Shown: positions 1-9,344, counted from the first letter of the stretch. The stretch is 64,000 bases of DNA from JABDIP01 sp965227455 (GCA_965227455.1 OZ245752.1:496001-560000); one strand, 5' to 3'. Translations and numbers: made by a program. Notes: generated by a model from the letters alone, not told the origin.

Positions 1-461
1 AGCTTCTTCGGGATCAGCCGGGGCAGCAGGACGATGCCGCCATCCAGGGGCAGTCTGCCGACCTTCGGTTCCGGCAGGCCCATGGTCGCGTCCTCGGCGG
101 CGACGACGATGTCGCAGCCCAGCACCATCTCGAACCCTCCGCCCAGCGCATGGCCGTTGACCCGGGCGATCACCGGCACGTCCAGGGTGGTGCGCAGCGA
201 GATGCCGCCGAAGCCGTTGGGCCGCGGGTCGAGCCAATACTCGGCGCCGTTCTTGTCGACCGACTTCATGTCGGCGCCGGCCGAGAAGGCCCGCTCTCCG
301 GCGCCGGTCAGCACCACGACCCGAACATCGCGATCGCCCTCGATCTGGTCCCAGATCGCGTTCAGGCGGCTCTCGGTGGCCTCGTCGACGGCGTTCAACA
401 CCTCCGGCCGGTCGATGGTGACCCGGGCGACATGGTCGGCGATCGTGAGATCGACCGTCAT
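1..461 (-). CDS. Enoyl-CoA hydratase/isomerase (crotonase family), 3' part outside window
   Basis: N-terminal 153 residues of a crotonase-fold protein; the C-terminus lies beyond the left edge. The two oxyanion-hole segments are visible: ERAFSAGADM and GHALGGGFEM, followed by the GLPEPKVG stretch that carries an acidic active-site residue in hydratases. Such enzymes hydrate or isomerise enoyl-CoA thioesters in the cytoplasm. The ATG overlaps the stop codon of the upstream CoA-transferase (ATGA), so the two are translationally coupled as the last visible genes of the 1-5741 operon. Family is clear; the substrate is not, and hydratase, isomerase and decarboxylase activities cannot be separated from this fragment. 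Confidence 0.9.
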   Translation of the reverse strand, partial: MTVDLTIADHVARVTIDRPEVLNAVDEATESRLNAIWDQIEGDRDVRVVVLTGAGERAFSAGADMKSVDKNGAEYWLDPRPNGFGGISLRTTLDVPVIARVNGHALGGGFEMVLGCDIVVAAEDATMGLPEPKVGRLPLDGGIVLLPRLIPKK

Positions 462-1663
462 CCGACCACTCCCTCGGCACGCGGATCGACAGCCGCGCCA
501 ACATCCAGGCCCAGCTCGGTCAGCACCTCGTCCGTATGCTCGCCCAGGGAGGGCGGCGCGTGGCGCACGGTCAGGGGTGCGTCGGACATGGTGATCGGCG
601 TGCCGACCACCCTGACCGGCCCGGACGGCCGGTCGGCCAGCGCGACGATCATGCGGTTGACCTCGGTCTGCGGGTCCTCAAGCGCCTCGGCCAGCGAGTT
701 GACCGGCGCGCAGAGCAGATCCTGCTCCTCCAGCCGGGCGATCCAATGGGCCGTGGTGTTCTCCGCAAAGCGGCGGGCGAAGTGATCCTGCAGCTCGGCG
801 CGGTGCTCGCGCTGCCGGTCCAGGGTGGACAGCCGCTCCTCCTGCGACAGGTCCTCGAAGCCGAGCGCGGCGCAGATGTCGCGCAGCGGGTTGGGCTTGA
901 AGGCGCCGACCAGCACCAGGGCGCCGTCGCTGGTCTCGAACACGCCGGTCAGCGGCATCGCCGCCCAGTTCAGCTCCTTGCCGCGCATCATCCACATGGC
1001 GGCTTCCTGCATCTGCATATCCAGCATCGAGTTGTAGAGCGAGACATGGACGATCTGGCCCTCGCCGGTCTTCTCCCGCTGCAGCAGCGCCAGCAGGATG
1101 CCCTGCACCAGATGCATGCCGGCGGAGTAGTCGGCCAGCGCCGTCGGGTAGATCGACAGCGGATGGCGTTCATCGGCCTTGCGCCGCATGACGCCGGTCA
1201 GCGCCTGCGCCAGGATGTCCTGCCCGCCCTTGTGGCTGTAGGGGCCGGTCGGCCCGAAGCCGCTGCCATAGGCGAAGATGATGCGCGGGTTGATCCCCCG
1301 GAGCGCCTCGTAACCCAGCCCCAGCCGGTCCAGCACGCCGGGGCGGAAATTGTTGACCACCACATCAGATTTGGCGACCAGCCGGCGCACGACCTCGCGG
1401 CCCTCTTCGCCGCGCAGGTCGAGGGTGATGCTGCGCTTGTTGCGGTTGAGGCTGCTGAACACCGGGTTGTTCAGGCCGTCCGGGTCGTCGCCCAGGCTCC
1501 AGCGCGACAGGTCGCCGCCCTTGGCCTTCTCGATCTTGATCACGTCGGCGCCGTAGTCGCCCAGCATCTGGGTGCAGCACGGCCCCAGCATGACCTGGGT
1601 GAAATCGATGACACGGATGCCCGACAGGGGCAGGGGGCGGCTCTCGCCGTTGCTGGCACTCAT
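458..1663 (-). CDS. CaiB/BaiF (family III) CoA-transferase
   Basis: 401 residues, full family length. It starts with the typical LSGIRVIDFTQVMLGP segment and has GDYGADVIKIE, NRNKRSITLDLRG and FRPGVLDRLGLGYE. The family catalytic Asp lies in ALADYSAGM. These enzymes move CoA between an acyl-CoA donor and a carboxylate acceptor. I chose the ATG at 1663 because it overlaps the stop of the upstream FAD oxidoreductase (ATGA) and gives the usual N-terminus. With the enoyl-CoA hydratase downstream it probably activates the compound imported by the operon's ABC transporter; the substrate is unknown. Confidence 0.92.
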   Translation of the reverse strand: MSASNGESRPLPLSGIRVIDFTQVMLGPCCTQMLGDYGADVIKIEKAKGGDLSRWSLGDDPDGLNNPVFSSLNRNKRSITLDLRGEEGREVVRRLVAKSDVVVNNFRPGVLDRLGLGYEALRGINPRIIFAYGSGFGPTGPYSHKGGQDILAQALTGVMRRKADERHPLSIYPTALADYSAGMHLVQGILLALLQREKTGEGQIVHVSLYNSMLDMQMQEAAMWMMRGKELNWAAMPLTGVFETSDGALVLVGAFKPNPLRDICAALGFEDLSQEERLSTLDRQREHRAELQDHFARRFAENTTAHWIARLEEQDLLCAPVNSLAEALEDPQTEVNRMIVALADRPSGPVRVVGTPITMSDAPLTVRHAPPSLGEHTDEVLTELGLDVGAAVDPRAEGVVG

Positions 1664-3024
1664 TCCGCAGCCTCCAGGATCGATGCGTTGGCGGCGGGCA
1701 CGTCGCCCGGATCGCCGCCGCGGGCCCGTACCGTCTGCTGTATCTTGGCCACGTCGACCTCGCGCACGGTCACGCCGGTGTCGAGCGCCAGGGTCGCGGC
1801 GATTCCGGCGGCCTCGCCCATGGCCATGCAGGGCGGGATCTCGCGGCTGACCTTCTGCGCCTGCGGCGTCGCCGAATAGTGCCGGCCGGCGACCAGCAGC
1901 TGGTCGACATCCTGGGGCAGCAGCGCCCGGTACGGCGTGTAGTAGTCGCGGCCGCGGGCGACGCTGTCCGGGAAGTGCACCCGCTGCATCACCTCTTCCT
2001 TGGTGACCACATGCACACCTTCCAGCATCCGGGTCTGACGCACGCCGGTCTGCGGCGCGATATCGACGATATGGGCGCGCTCGAAGCCGGGCATGTTCTC
2101 GCGGACATGGGCCAGAAGGGCATCGATGCGGCGCCGGCCCTCGAACTCGGCCCGGGTCAGGTCCGCAACCTTCATGCCGTCGAATCCGGTCATGTGCGGG
2201 CAGTTGCACCACACCACGCCGGTCAGCGGCGTCTTCAGCCACCAGTAGTCCCAGGAGCCGCCGATCAGGCGCTTGGCCTGCTTGTCGATGGGGGCGAAGG
2301 CCTCGGGCTCCTCATACTGGAACCGCTCGGCCTCGTCGGTGTCGACGTTGCCCAGGCGGAACACCGTGGTGACGATGTAGGAGCCGTCGATGAAACGGGC
2401 GCCGGCCGAGGCGGCGACGTCCAGGTCGCCGGTGGTGTCGATGACCACGTCGCCCAGCACCGCCTGCCGGCCCTCCTTGGTCTCGCAGATGACGCCGCGG
2501 ACTCGGCCATCCTCGACGATGGTGCCGGCGAACCAGCTGTGCAGGCGCAGATTGACGCCGGAGTCGGTCACCAGCTCGTCGGAGGCCCGTTTCCAGCCAT
2601 CCGGGTCGAAGGCGGCGGCGAAGATCACCGGGTGCGGCTTGGAGTGGGTGTGGAAGTCGAACACGCCCCAGCGCGACCATTTGCGCCACATCTCCTGGGT
2701 GGCTCGGACCTCCTCGCGACGGTCGGCCTCCGGCGGGAAGACTGCCAGGCCGCGGGCCGCCATGCGGTCAATCATCTCCATAGCGATGCCGCGCACCGAA
2801 ATCTCATGGTCGTTGTGCATGTCGTCCAGCACCAGCACCATGCCGCCCGACGCCAGGCCGCCGAGATAGGGATAGCGCTCCAGCAGCGTCACCCTTGCAC
2901 CGCCGCGCGCCGCGGCGACCGCCGCCGAAAGCCCGGCCGGTCCGCCGCCGACCACGACCACGTCGGATCTCTCGACGATCGGGACTTCGCGGGCGGCCTC
3001 GGTGATGGATGCGTACGCAGTCAT
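1660..3024 (-). CDS. FAD-dependent oxidoreductase (FAD_oxidored-type)
   Basis: 454 residues. The N-terminal dinucleotide-binding motif VVVGGGPAGLSAAVAAARGG (about residues 24-43) is followed by the LLERYPYLGGLASGGM flavin segment seen in the FAD_oxidored family; VIDTTGDLDVAA is a further FAD-contact motif. No signal peptide, so probably cytoplasmic. A GAGGA ribosome site lies 5-6 bases before the ATG. It sits between the transporter genes and the CoA-transferase, which suggests it oxidises the imported substrate before or after CoA activation. The reaction is not predictable from sequence alone. Confidence 0.85.
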   Translation of the reverse strand: MTAYASITEAAREVPIVERSDVVVVGGGPAGLSAAVAAARGGARVTLLERYPYLGGLASGGMVLVLDDMHNDHEISVRGIAMEMIDRMAARGLAVFPPEADRREEVRATQEMWRKWSRWGVFDFHTHSKPHPVIFAAAFDPDGWKRASDELVTDSGVNLRLHSWFAGTIVEDGRVRGVICETKEGRQAVLGDVVIDTTGDLDVAASAGARFIDGSYIVTTVFRLGNVDTDEAERFQYEEPEAFAPIDKQAKRLIGGSWDYWWLKTPLTGVVWCNCPHMTGFDGMKVADLTRAEFEGRRRIDALLAHVRENMPGFERAHIVDIAPQTGVRQTRMLEGVHVVTKEEVMQRVHFPDSVARGRDYYTPYRALLPQDVDQLLVAGRHYSATPQAQKVSREIPPCMAMGEAAGIAATLALDTGVTVREVDVAKIQQTVRARGGDPGDVPAANASILEAAE

Positions 3025-3061
3025 GGAATCCTCTTCGTAAGACGGTGCATGTGCGGCGGCG

Positions 3062-3874
3062 CTAGTGGACGGCGCCGGATTTCCAGGTGATCACCCTTCG
3101 CTCGACCAGCGAGGTGATGCTGAACAGGGTCACCGCCAGGGCCGCGGCCAGAAGCACGGTGGCGTAGAGCAGCGGCGAGCGGAAATTGTAGGTGGCCTCG
3201 ATGATCAGGGCGCCGAGCCCGAAATTGGAGCCGATCCATTCGCCGACGATGGCGCCGATGACGCAGGTGGTCGAGGCGATCTTCAGCGCAGCGAACAGGA
3301 AGGGCAGGGCGCTCTGCACGCGGATCTTGAACAGCACTTCCGGCTTGCTGGCCGAAAGCACCCGCATCAGGTCCAGGGTTGCCGGGCTGACCGAGCGCAG
3401 GCCCCGCACCATGTTCACCAGCGTCGGGAAGAAGCAGATCAGGGCCGCGATGACGATCTTGGGCGTGTAACCGTTGCCGAAGATCAGCACCAGGATCGGG
3501 GCGATGGCGATGATCGGGATGGTGTTGACGAACACCGCCAGCGGATAGAACGCCTTCTCCGCGCTGCGGCTGTGCACGAAGCCCACCGCGATCAGGATGG
3601 CGACGGTATTGCCCAGCACGAACCCAGCCAGGGCCTCGGCCACGGTGGGCACGAAGTTGCGCGCCAGCAGCGGTCCCTGGTCGACGAACGTCGCCAGAAC
3701 TTCGCCCGGGCTCGGCGCGATATAGGTCGGGATCCCGAACAGCGAGATGATCGCCTGCCATAGGAGGATCAGGCCGATAACCGCCAGCAGCGGCGGGATC
3801 CGGTCGAGCCATTTCGCCGGCAGTCTCCGGCGGCCGGAAAGCTCCGAAGGACCCGTTGGGGTGACGGCGACCAT
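3062..3874 (-). CDS. ABC transporter permease (SsuC/TauC/NitT type)
   Basis: 270 residues with about six hydrophobic segments and the typical permease stretch GAIVGEWIGSNFGLGALI near the C-terminal half, which contains the conserved EAA-loop region that docks the ATPase. It is the inner-membrane channel of an importer of the nitrate/sulfonate/taurine class, also used for pyrimidine precursors and aromatic acids. Its ATG shares one base with the stop codon of the ATPase gene upstream (TGATG). Substrate unknown. Confidence 0.92.
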   Translation of the reverse strand: MVAVTPTGPSELSGRRRLPAKWLDRIPPLLAVIGLILLWQAIISLFGIPTYIAPSPGEVLATFVDQGPLLARNFVPTVAEALAGFVLGNTVAILIAVGFVHSRSAEKAFYPLAVFVNTIPIIAIAPILVLIFGNGYTPKIVIAALICFFPTLVNMVRGLRSVSPATLDLMRVLSASKPEVLFKIRVQSALPFLFAALKIASTTCVIGAIVGEWIGSNFGLGALIIEATYNFRSPLLYATVLLAAALAVTLFSITSLVERRVITWKSGAVH

Positions 3875-4698
3875 CAGCAGGTCTCCAGCAGAGCGCGCAG
3901 ATGCGCGGTGATCTTCACGAAGGTCATGGAATCCCGGTCCGCCAGCTTGCGCGGGAAGTCCAGTTCCACGTCCACCAGCTCGCGCACCCGGCCGGGATGG
4001 CTGGCCAGCACCAGAACCTGCTGGCCCAGGAAGGCCGCCTCGGGAATGCTGTGGGTGACGAACAGGATGGTAGTGCCGGTCTCGGTCCAGATCCGCAGCA
4101 GCTCCTCGTTCAGCTTGTCGCGGGTGATCTCGTCCAGCGCCCCGAAAGGCTCGTCCATCAGCAGGATGCGCGGCCGGCAGACCAGGGCCCGGGCGATCGC
4201 GACGCGCTGGCGCATGCCACCGGACAGTTCGTGTGGCAGGGCGTCCTCACGGCCCTCCAGCCCGACCATCGCCAGCAGCTCCTCCGGCGAGGCCTGTGTA
4301 GAGGCATCGCCGCCGCCGCCGACTTCCAGCGGCAGCCGCACATTGTCGATGGCCGAGCGCCAGGGCAGCAGGGTGGCATCCTGGAACACGAAGGAGAAAT
4401 CGCGGGCGATCCGCGCCTGCTCTGGGGTGCGGCCATGCACCGAGATGGCGCCCGCACTGGCCGGCACCAGATCGGCAATGGCCCGCAGCAGGGTCGACTT
4501 GCCGCAGCCCGACGGTCCCAGCATGGTCACCAGCCCGCCCTCGGGGATGTCGACCGAGACATCCTCAAGCGCGGTCACGGTGCCCGCATCCGTGGCGAAC
4601 CGCACGCTCAGGTCGCGGACCGAGACGGCCGGCCGGGCCTCGCCGGATTCGGGCACCGGGGTCCGGCCGGCCTGCACTGCCGGCGTCGCCGCCATCAC
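3874..4698 (-). CDS. ABC transporter ATP-binding protein (SsuB/TauB type)
   Basis: 274 residues. Walker A GPSGCGKSTLL, signature LSGGMRQRVAIARAL, Walker B ILLMDEPFGALD and the switch His in LFVTHSIPEA are all intact. It energises the permease encoded immediately downstream. A 4-base overlap with the binding-protein gene upstream and a 1-base overlap with the permease gene show one transcription unit. The first 25 residues are a proline/alanine-rich extension before the ATPase fold; two ATG codons in a row make the exact start uncertain by one residue. Confidence 0.94.
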   Translation of the reverse strand: MMAATPAVQAGRTPVPESGEARPAVSVRDLSVRFATDAGTVTALEDVSVDIPEGGLVTMLGPSGCGKSTLLRAIADLVPASAGAISVHGRTPEQARIARDFSFVFQDATLLPWRSAIDNVRLPLEVGGGGDASTQASPEELLAMVGLEGREDALPHELSGGMRQRVAIARALVCRPRILLMDEPFGALDEITRDKLNEELLRIWTETGTTILFVTHSIPEAAFLGQQVLVLASHPGRVRELVDVELDFPRKLADRDSMTFVKITAHLRALLETC

Positions 4699-5741
4699 CC
4701 CACTCGCGGTCTGGCGTCTGCGGTGGCCTCCAGGATCGACATGGACATCACGTCGTCCAGCCCCGGAACCTCACCCTGGAACTGTCCCAGCTCGGCATAG
4801 ATGTCGATCTGGTTCTGCCAGTTCTCGCGGTTCATCGTGCCCCAGCCCTCCGATGCGGTGGTCTCGTTGAAGCTGAAGCCCAGCACCGGTCCGACCGCCG
4901 CCAGCTCGCTGTCGCGGTCGAGATTGGGATAGGCGGCGACCAGCATGTCGACCGCCTCTTCCGGGTTCTCCCTGGCGTAACCCCAGCCGCGCGCCGAGGC
5001 GCCGAGATAGTTCGCCAGCACGTCGCTGTGGTCGTCCAGCATGTCGTCGGTGGTGTAGTAGACATTGGCGTAGAGCTGGATGCCGGTGTCCCACAGCATC
5101 AGGTCGACCCGGTCCGGACCGAGGATCGACAGGGCGTTGGTATTGGTCAGCCAGCCGGTGACCGCCTGCGCCTGGCCGGTGAGCAGCTGGTTCATGTCGC
5201 TGCCCATGTTGACGACCTCGACCTGGTCCTCGGCGATGCCGTTCTTGGCCAGCAGCGCGCGCAGCAGGATCTGCGCCGTGGGCTGGGTGGCGATGGTGCG
5301 GCCGACCATGTCCTGCGGCGTGCGGATCGGATCCCCGGCCAGCGAGAAATAGGTGAAGGGGTGCTTCTGGTAGCCGGCGGCGAAGGCCTTGACCGGTATC
5401 CCGGCGGAGCGCGCCAGCATCAGCGACGGACTCGACGACAGCTGGCCGATCCCGGCCCGGCCTGCCGCGACCGAGGCGACGCCGTCGACTCCCGGCCCGC
5501 CCGGCGTGATCTCCAGATCGACCCCGGCCTCGTCGTAATAGCCCTTGGCCAGCCCGACCACCTCGCCGATCAGCCCGTTGCTGGCCAGCCAGCCAAGCTG
5601 CATGTTGACCTTGGCGTGGCCTGCGGCCCGTGCAGTCACCGTGATCAGGCTGGGCGCCAGCGAGGCACCCGCAATTGCCGCCGTGCCCTTCAGCACGCTC
5701 CTCCGGCCGAGGGCCCGGTTCGGGTTCCCGCGTTCGATCAT
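4695..5741 (-). CDS. ABC transporter substrate-binding protein (NMT1/SsuA-like), Tat-exported
   Basis: 348 residues. I chose the ATG at 5741 because a GGGGAG ribosome site precedes it and the protein then starts with a twin-arginine leader (RRSVLKG followed by a hydrophobic stretch ending in ARA). The mature part has the NMT1/SsuA fold pattern: VNMQLGWLASNGLIGEVVGL, then GGPGVDGVASVAAGRAGIGQ. It should capture a small organic molecule in the periplasm for the permease/ATPase pair. First gene of the minus-strand operon; its ligand would define the whole pathway. Confidence 0.9.
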   Translation of the reverse strand: MIERGNPNRALGRRSVLKGTAAIAGASLAPSLITVTARAAGHAKVNMQLGWLASNGLIGEVVGLAKGYYDEAGVDLEITPGGPGVDGVASVAAGRAGIGQLSSSPSLMLARSAGIPVKAFAAGYQKHPFTYFSLAGDPIRTPQDMVGRTIATQPTAQILLRALLAKNGIAEDQVEVVNMGSDMNQLLTGQAQAVTGWLTNTNALSILGPDRVDLMLWDTGIQLYANVYYTTDDMLDDHSDVLANYLGASARGWGYARENPEEAVDMLVAAYPNLDRDSELAAVGPVLGFSFNETTASEGWGTMNRENWQNQIDIYAELGQFQGEVPGLDDVMSMSILEATADARPRVG

Positions 5742-6216
5742 TTTTCTGTCTCCCCGTTGCAAACTCCGGCTGGCGCCGTTGTTTCGGCCTTCCAATAGCC
5801 TGCCGATGCGGCCATCGGGTCCGGATCCGGCCCCATGCATTCCTGATCGGCGCTGCGCGATCCCCGGCGCATCGCCAAGCTAAGACTGGCATGGCCTGCC
5901 CGATCGCAATAAGAACAGTTTTTCGCTTAACCTGTTGCCGAAAAGGCAACGCCATGGATGTCGATGCGGGCCGGTACATTCGGCAAATTCCCACAGTGCA
6001 CCGCGCGCGACAGCAAGGGATCGCTAGGGCCCTGGAATCGGAAACAAAATTCCCGGCTGCCGATCATCGCGGCGAGGCCGATGCAGCCGCTGGCGAGCAG
6101 CTTGATGCCATCCCGGCATCGCCTGGCTAGGGCCGCCGGTTCCAATTTGACGGAAGGTCTGCTATCGGCGGCAACGTCCCGCATGCAATCGACCGGTCGG
6201 ACCAGCGGAGAAATCG
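5742..6216. other. Divergent intergenic region, no gene recognised
   Basis: 475 bases between the transporter operon (minus) and the DUF4259-like gene (plus), which must hold promoters for both. A small perfect hairpin (GTTGCC at 5934-5939 pairing with GGCAAC at 5945-5950) is present. A TTGACG hexamer at 6148-6153 lacks a convincing -10 partner. A short open frame on the minus strand (5927-6184) has no ribosome site or recognisable product. Confidence 0.5.
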
Positions 6217-7176
6217 ATGGGAGCCTGGGGAACGAAGCTCTATGAGGACGACACCGCCTGCGACCTGCGCGACGCGTTTCGCGAACTCGTCAAGCTGCCG
6301 GAATCACCGGCCGAGCTGCGCCGTCGCGCGGCCAGGCGTTTCGGCATGGGGGACGATCCAAAGGGAGAGGGGGAGACCGCCTTCTGGCTGGCGCTGGCCG
6401 ATCAGTTCCACCGCTATGGGCTGGAGGATGCCGAGCTCTTCGACCTCGCACGGGACATCATAAATTCCGGCGCCGACCTGGCGGCCAATCGCGCTCTCGG
6501 CATGGACGATGGCGATCTGAAGAAGCGGGAAAAGGTGCTGGCGGGACTGCTGGAGACCTGGTCCAGCCCGCACCCCAAGCCGAGAGCACGCAAGACCATC
6601 AAGGGGCCGGACGCCTATTGCTTCGAGGTCGGCGACTGCTACCGCTATCCGACCCAGGGCCATTCCGGACTGCCCTATACGTCCTGGGAATTCGACCGCA
6701 AGAACCCCCATGCCTTCTTCTCCCCGGATGGCTGGGGCGCCTTTGTCGTCTTCGACCGCTGGCGATACGACGACTACTACGCCCGCTACCTGATCGCGGT
6801 GCTGTACCTCGAAGCCGATGTGGACAGCCCGCCCACCCTGGAGACCTGTCGGGCGGCGCTAATCGACGGCTACATCATGGATCACTGGGACCTGCACTAT
6901 GAGATGGTCGGGAGCTGCTACCTGAAGAGCCCCAAGCGCGAGCTCAAGCTGCTCCAGGCCGAGCATCTGGGGCTGCTTCCGGTCGATGCCGCAGCGCTGC
7001 GCGCGACGGCCGAGACCCTGAAGCAGAACATCCACGGCCACGAAAGCGGCGACAACCAACTCGGCGGGCTGCTTTCGGTCCGGGCGCAGCCGAGGTCGGC
7101 GATCGAATTGGGCGACGACGGCACGCGCCACGAACCCTGCCGCCATATGCACCTCGCCAAGTTCCTGCGCTCATGA
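6217..7176 (+). CDS. DUF4259-like hypothetical protein
   Basis: 319 residues. The start MGAWGTKLYEDDTACDLRD matches the MGAWG...DxAxD N-terminus typical of DUF4259 proteins, a small family of unknown function that often sits alone or in immunity-like contexts. Only the first ~110 residues resemble that family. The remainder (KGPDAYCFEVGDCYRYPT, many Trp and Tyr residues) is a longer C-terminal part I do not recognise. No signal peptide or membrane segment. A small glycine-zipper gene follows 41 bases downstream. Confidence 0.72.
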   Translation: MGAWGTKLYEDDTACDLRDAFRELVKLPESPAELRRRAARRFGMGDDPKGEGETAFWLALADQFHRYGLEDAELFDLARDIINSGADLAANRALGMDDGDLKKREKVLAGLLETWSSPHPKPRARKTIKGPDAYCFEVGDCYRYPTQGHSGLPYTSWEFDRKNPHAFFSPDGWGAFVVFDRWRYDDYYARYLIAVLYLEADVDSPPTLETCRAALIDGYIMDHWDLHYEMVGSCYLKSPKRELKLLQAEHLGLLPVDAAALRATAETLKQNIHGHESGDNQLGGLLSVRAQPRSAIELGDDGTRHEPCRHMHLAKFLRS

Positions 7177-7217
7177 TTCAAGCCTCAGTCCCGACGCTCA
7201 ATCCAGGGAGAACGGAA

Positions 7218-7421
7218 ATGTCTGGCATGGACAAAACCAAGGACCCGGTCGGTTACTACACCAGGATCGGCCTGGGCCTCGGCGTTTGCTTCGGAGCAGC
7301 GCTTGGGTTTGTGTGGGGCAGTGTCGTCATAGGTCTGGGTTTGGGCGTGGCCCTGGGTGCGCTCATAGGGGCGGCGATCGGCAGGACCGCGAAGAAGAGA
7401 CAGGAGACGCAATCGAGTTGA
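7218..7421 (+). CDS. Small glycine-zipper membrane protein
   Basis: 67 residues. The ATG at 7218 has a GGGAG ribosome site 8-9 bases upstream and was preferred over an upstream ATG at 7173 without one. Two hydrophobic stretches of the form GLGLGVCFGAALGF and GLGLGVALGALIGAAIG carry G-x-x-x-G spacing typical of tightly packed transmembrane helices, followed by a charged tail RTAKKRQE. Such peptides insert in the inner membrane; function unknown. It lies directly downstream of the DUF4259-like gene on the same strand. Confidence 0.6.
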   Translation: MSGMDKTKDPVGYYTRIGLGLGVCFGAALGFVWGSVVIGLGLGVALGALIGAAIGRTAKKRQETQSS

Positions 7422-7448
7422 CCGTGGCGTTAGCCAATGCAATGGCGC

Positions 7449-9344
7449 TCAACTCGCCTCTAACGCCTCGTGCGCCTCAAGCCAGTCGTGCTCCGCTTCA
7501 GCGATCTTGCGTTCGACGGCGCGAAGGTTCTTCTGCAACTCCGTGACCTGATCGGTCGAGCCGAGATAGAGCGACGGGTCGGCCAGTTTTGCCTCGAGCG
7601 CTTCCTTCTCTTTCGTCAGCCGCTTGATCGTCGCCTCGGCCTTGGCGGCGCGCTTGCGCAGCGGGGCCAGGGCGGCGCGGGCTTGGGCGGAGGCGCGGCG
7701 CTGGTCTTTGCGGCTGGTCGCGGCGGGCTGGCCGCCATCGCCGTTGGCGGCGCGTTCGGCCTTGCGGGCGGCGCGGTCGGCCTGGCGTCGGCCGGAGAGC
7801 AGGCGGCGATAATCGTCCATGTCGCCGTCGAAGGGCTGCACGTCGCCATCGGCGACCAGCCACAGCCGATCGGCGGTCAGCTCGATCAGATGCGGGTCGT
7901 GGGTGATCAGCACCACCGCGCCTTCATAGGCGTTGATCGCCTGCACCAGTGCCTGCCGGCTGTCGACGTCGAGATGGTTGGTCGGCTCGTCCAGCAGCAG
8001 GATATGCGGCGCCTCGCGGCTCATCAGCGCCAGCAGCAGGCGCGCCTTCTCGCCGCCGGACAGATTGCCGATCTTGGTCTCGGCGCGGTCCTTGGAGAAG
8101 CCGAAGCGGCCGAGATGGTCGCGGATCTTCTGCTCCGTCGCCATCGGCCAGAGCACCATGGCCTGCTCGACCGCGGTCTTGCGAACTTCCAGCTCGTCGG
8201 TCTGATGCTGGGCGAAATAGCCGACCTTCAGCTTGCGCGATTTGCGCAGCTTGCCGTCCAGCGGCGCCAGCCGTCCGGCCAGCAGCTTGGCCAGGGTCGA
8301 CTTGCCGTTGCCGTTGGCGCCCAGCAAGGCGATGCGGTCGTCCATGTCGATGCGCAGGTCAAGCCCGCCCAGCACCGCCGTGCCGTTGTAGCCGACATCG
8401 ACCTCTTCCAGGGTCAGCAGGGGCGGCGACAGCGGCTCCGGCTTGGGGAAGTCGAACACCACCGTGCGGGCCTCGGCGACCGAGACGATCGGCTCCATCT
8501 TGGCCAGGGCCTTCAGCCGGCTCTGGGCCTGCCGCGCCTTGCTGGCCTTGTAGCGGAAGCGGTCGACGAAGGCCTGCATGTGGCGCCGCTGGGCCAGCTG
8601 CTTGGCGTTCATCGCCGCCTGCTGTTCCAGCTTCATGCGCCGGGTGCGCTCGAACTGGTCGTAGCCGCCGCCATAGGAGACCAGCCGGCGGTTCTCCAGA
8701 TGGATGGTGGTGCCGACTGCCCGGTTCAGCAGGCCGCGATCGTGGCTGACGATCAGCAAGGTATGGGGGTAGCTCTTCAGATAGCTCTCCAGCCATAACC
8801 CGGATTCCAGGTCGAGATGGTTGGTCGGCTCGTCCAGCAGCAGCAGGTCCGGCGCCTGGAAGAGGGTCGCCGCCAGCGCCACCCGCATGCGCATGCCGCC
8901 CGAAAGCGCCCGGCAGGGCTGAGCCTGTGCGGCCTCGTCGAAGCCGAGCCCGGCCAGGATCGACGCCGCCCGGGCCGGGGCGGAATGGGCGTCGATATCG
9001 GCCAGCCGGGTCTGGATGTCGGCGATGCGATGCGGGTCGGTGGCGTGCTCCGCCTCGTCCAACAGAGCGGTGCGCTCCTCGTCCGCCGCCAGTACGGTAT
9101 CGAGCAGGCTGGTCTCTCCGGCCGGCGCCTCCTGCGCCACCGTCGCCATCCGCCAGCCGGCGGGCACCGATATCGCGCCCTCATCCGGCGCAACCTCGCC
9201 CATGATCAGGCGCAGCAGCGTCGTCTTGCCGGCCCCGTTGGGACCGATCAGCGACACCTTGTGCCCCTTGGGCACGCTGACCGTCGCGTGCTCCAGCAGC
9301 ACGCGTGCGCCGATCCGATATGTGAGGTCGTTCACCTGCAACAT
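7449..9344 (-). CDS. ABC-F family ATPase (Uup/YheS type)
   Basis: 631 residues with two complete ATPase domains and no membrane segment. Walker A motifs are GPNGAGKTTL and GANGNGKSTL, signatures LSGGMRMRVALA and LSGGEKARLLLA, and both Walker B motifs read LLLLDEPTNHLD or close to it. A charged linker between domains (about residues 230-300) and a C-terminal coiled coil rich in Lys/Glu/Ala (last ~100 residues) fit ABC-F proteins that act on ribosomes or branched DNA (Uup). The start MLQVNDLTYRIGARVLL gives the usual N-terminus; the upstream in-frame extension is not conserved-looking. Confidence 0.93.
   Translation of the reverse strand: MLQVNDLTYRIGARVLLEHATVSVPKGHKVSLIGPNGAGKTTLLRLIMGEVAPDEGAISVPAGWRMATVAQEAPAGETSLLDTVLAADEERTALLDEAEHATDPHRIADIQTRLADIDAHSAPARAASILAGLGFDEAAQAQPCRALSGGMRMRVALAATLFQAPDLLLLDEPTNHLDLESGLWLESYLKSYPHTLLIVSHDRGLLNRAVGTTIHLENRRLVSYGGGYDQFERTRRMKLEQQAAMNAKQLAQRRHMQAFVDRFRYKASKARQAQSRLKALAKMEPIVSVAEARTVVFDFPKPEPLSPPLLTLEEVDVGYNGTAVLGGLDLRIDMDDRIALLGANGNGKSTLAKLLAGRLAPLDGKLRKSRKLKVGYFAQHQTDELEVRKTAVEQAMVLWPMATEQKIRDHLGRFGFSKDRAETKIGNLSGGEKARLLLALMSREAPHILLLDEPTNHLDVDSRQALVQAINAYEGAVVLITHDPHLIELTADRLWLVADGDVQPFDGDMDDYRRLLSGRRQADRAARKAERAANGDGGQPAATSRKDQRRASAQARAALAPLRKRAAKAEATIKRLTKEKEALEAKLADPSLYLGSTDQVTELQKNLRAVERKIAEAEHDWLEAHEALEAS

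Noticed and set aside
5927..6184. 85-codon minus-strand frame in the left divergent region
   Set aside because: No ribosome site, no recognisable product, overlaps a probable promoter region.
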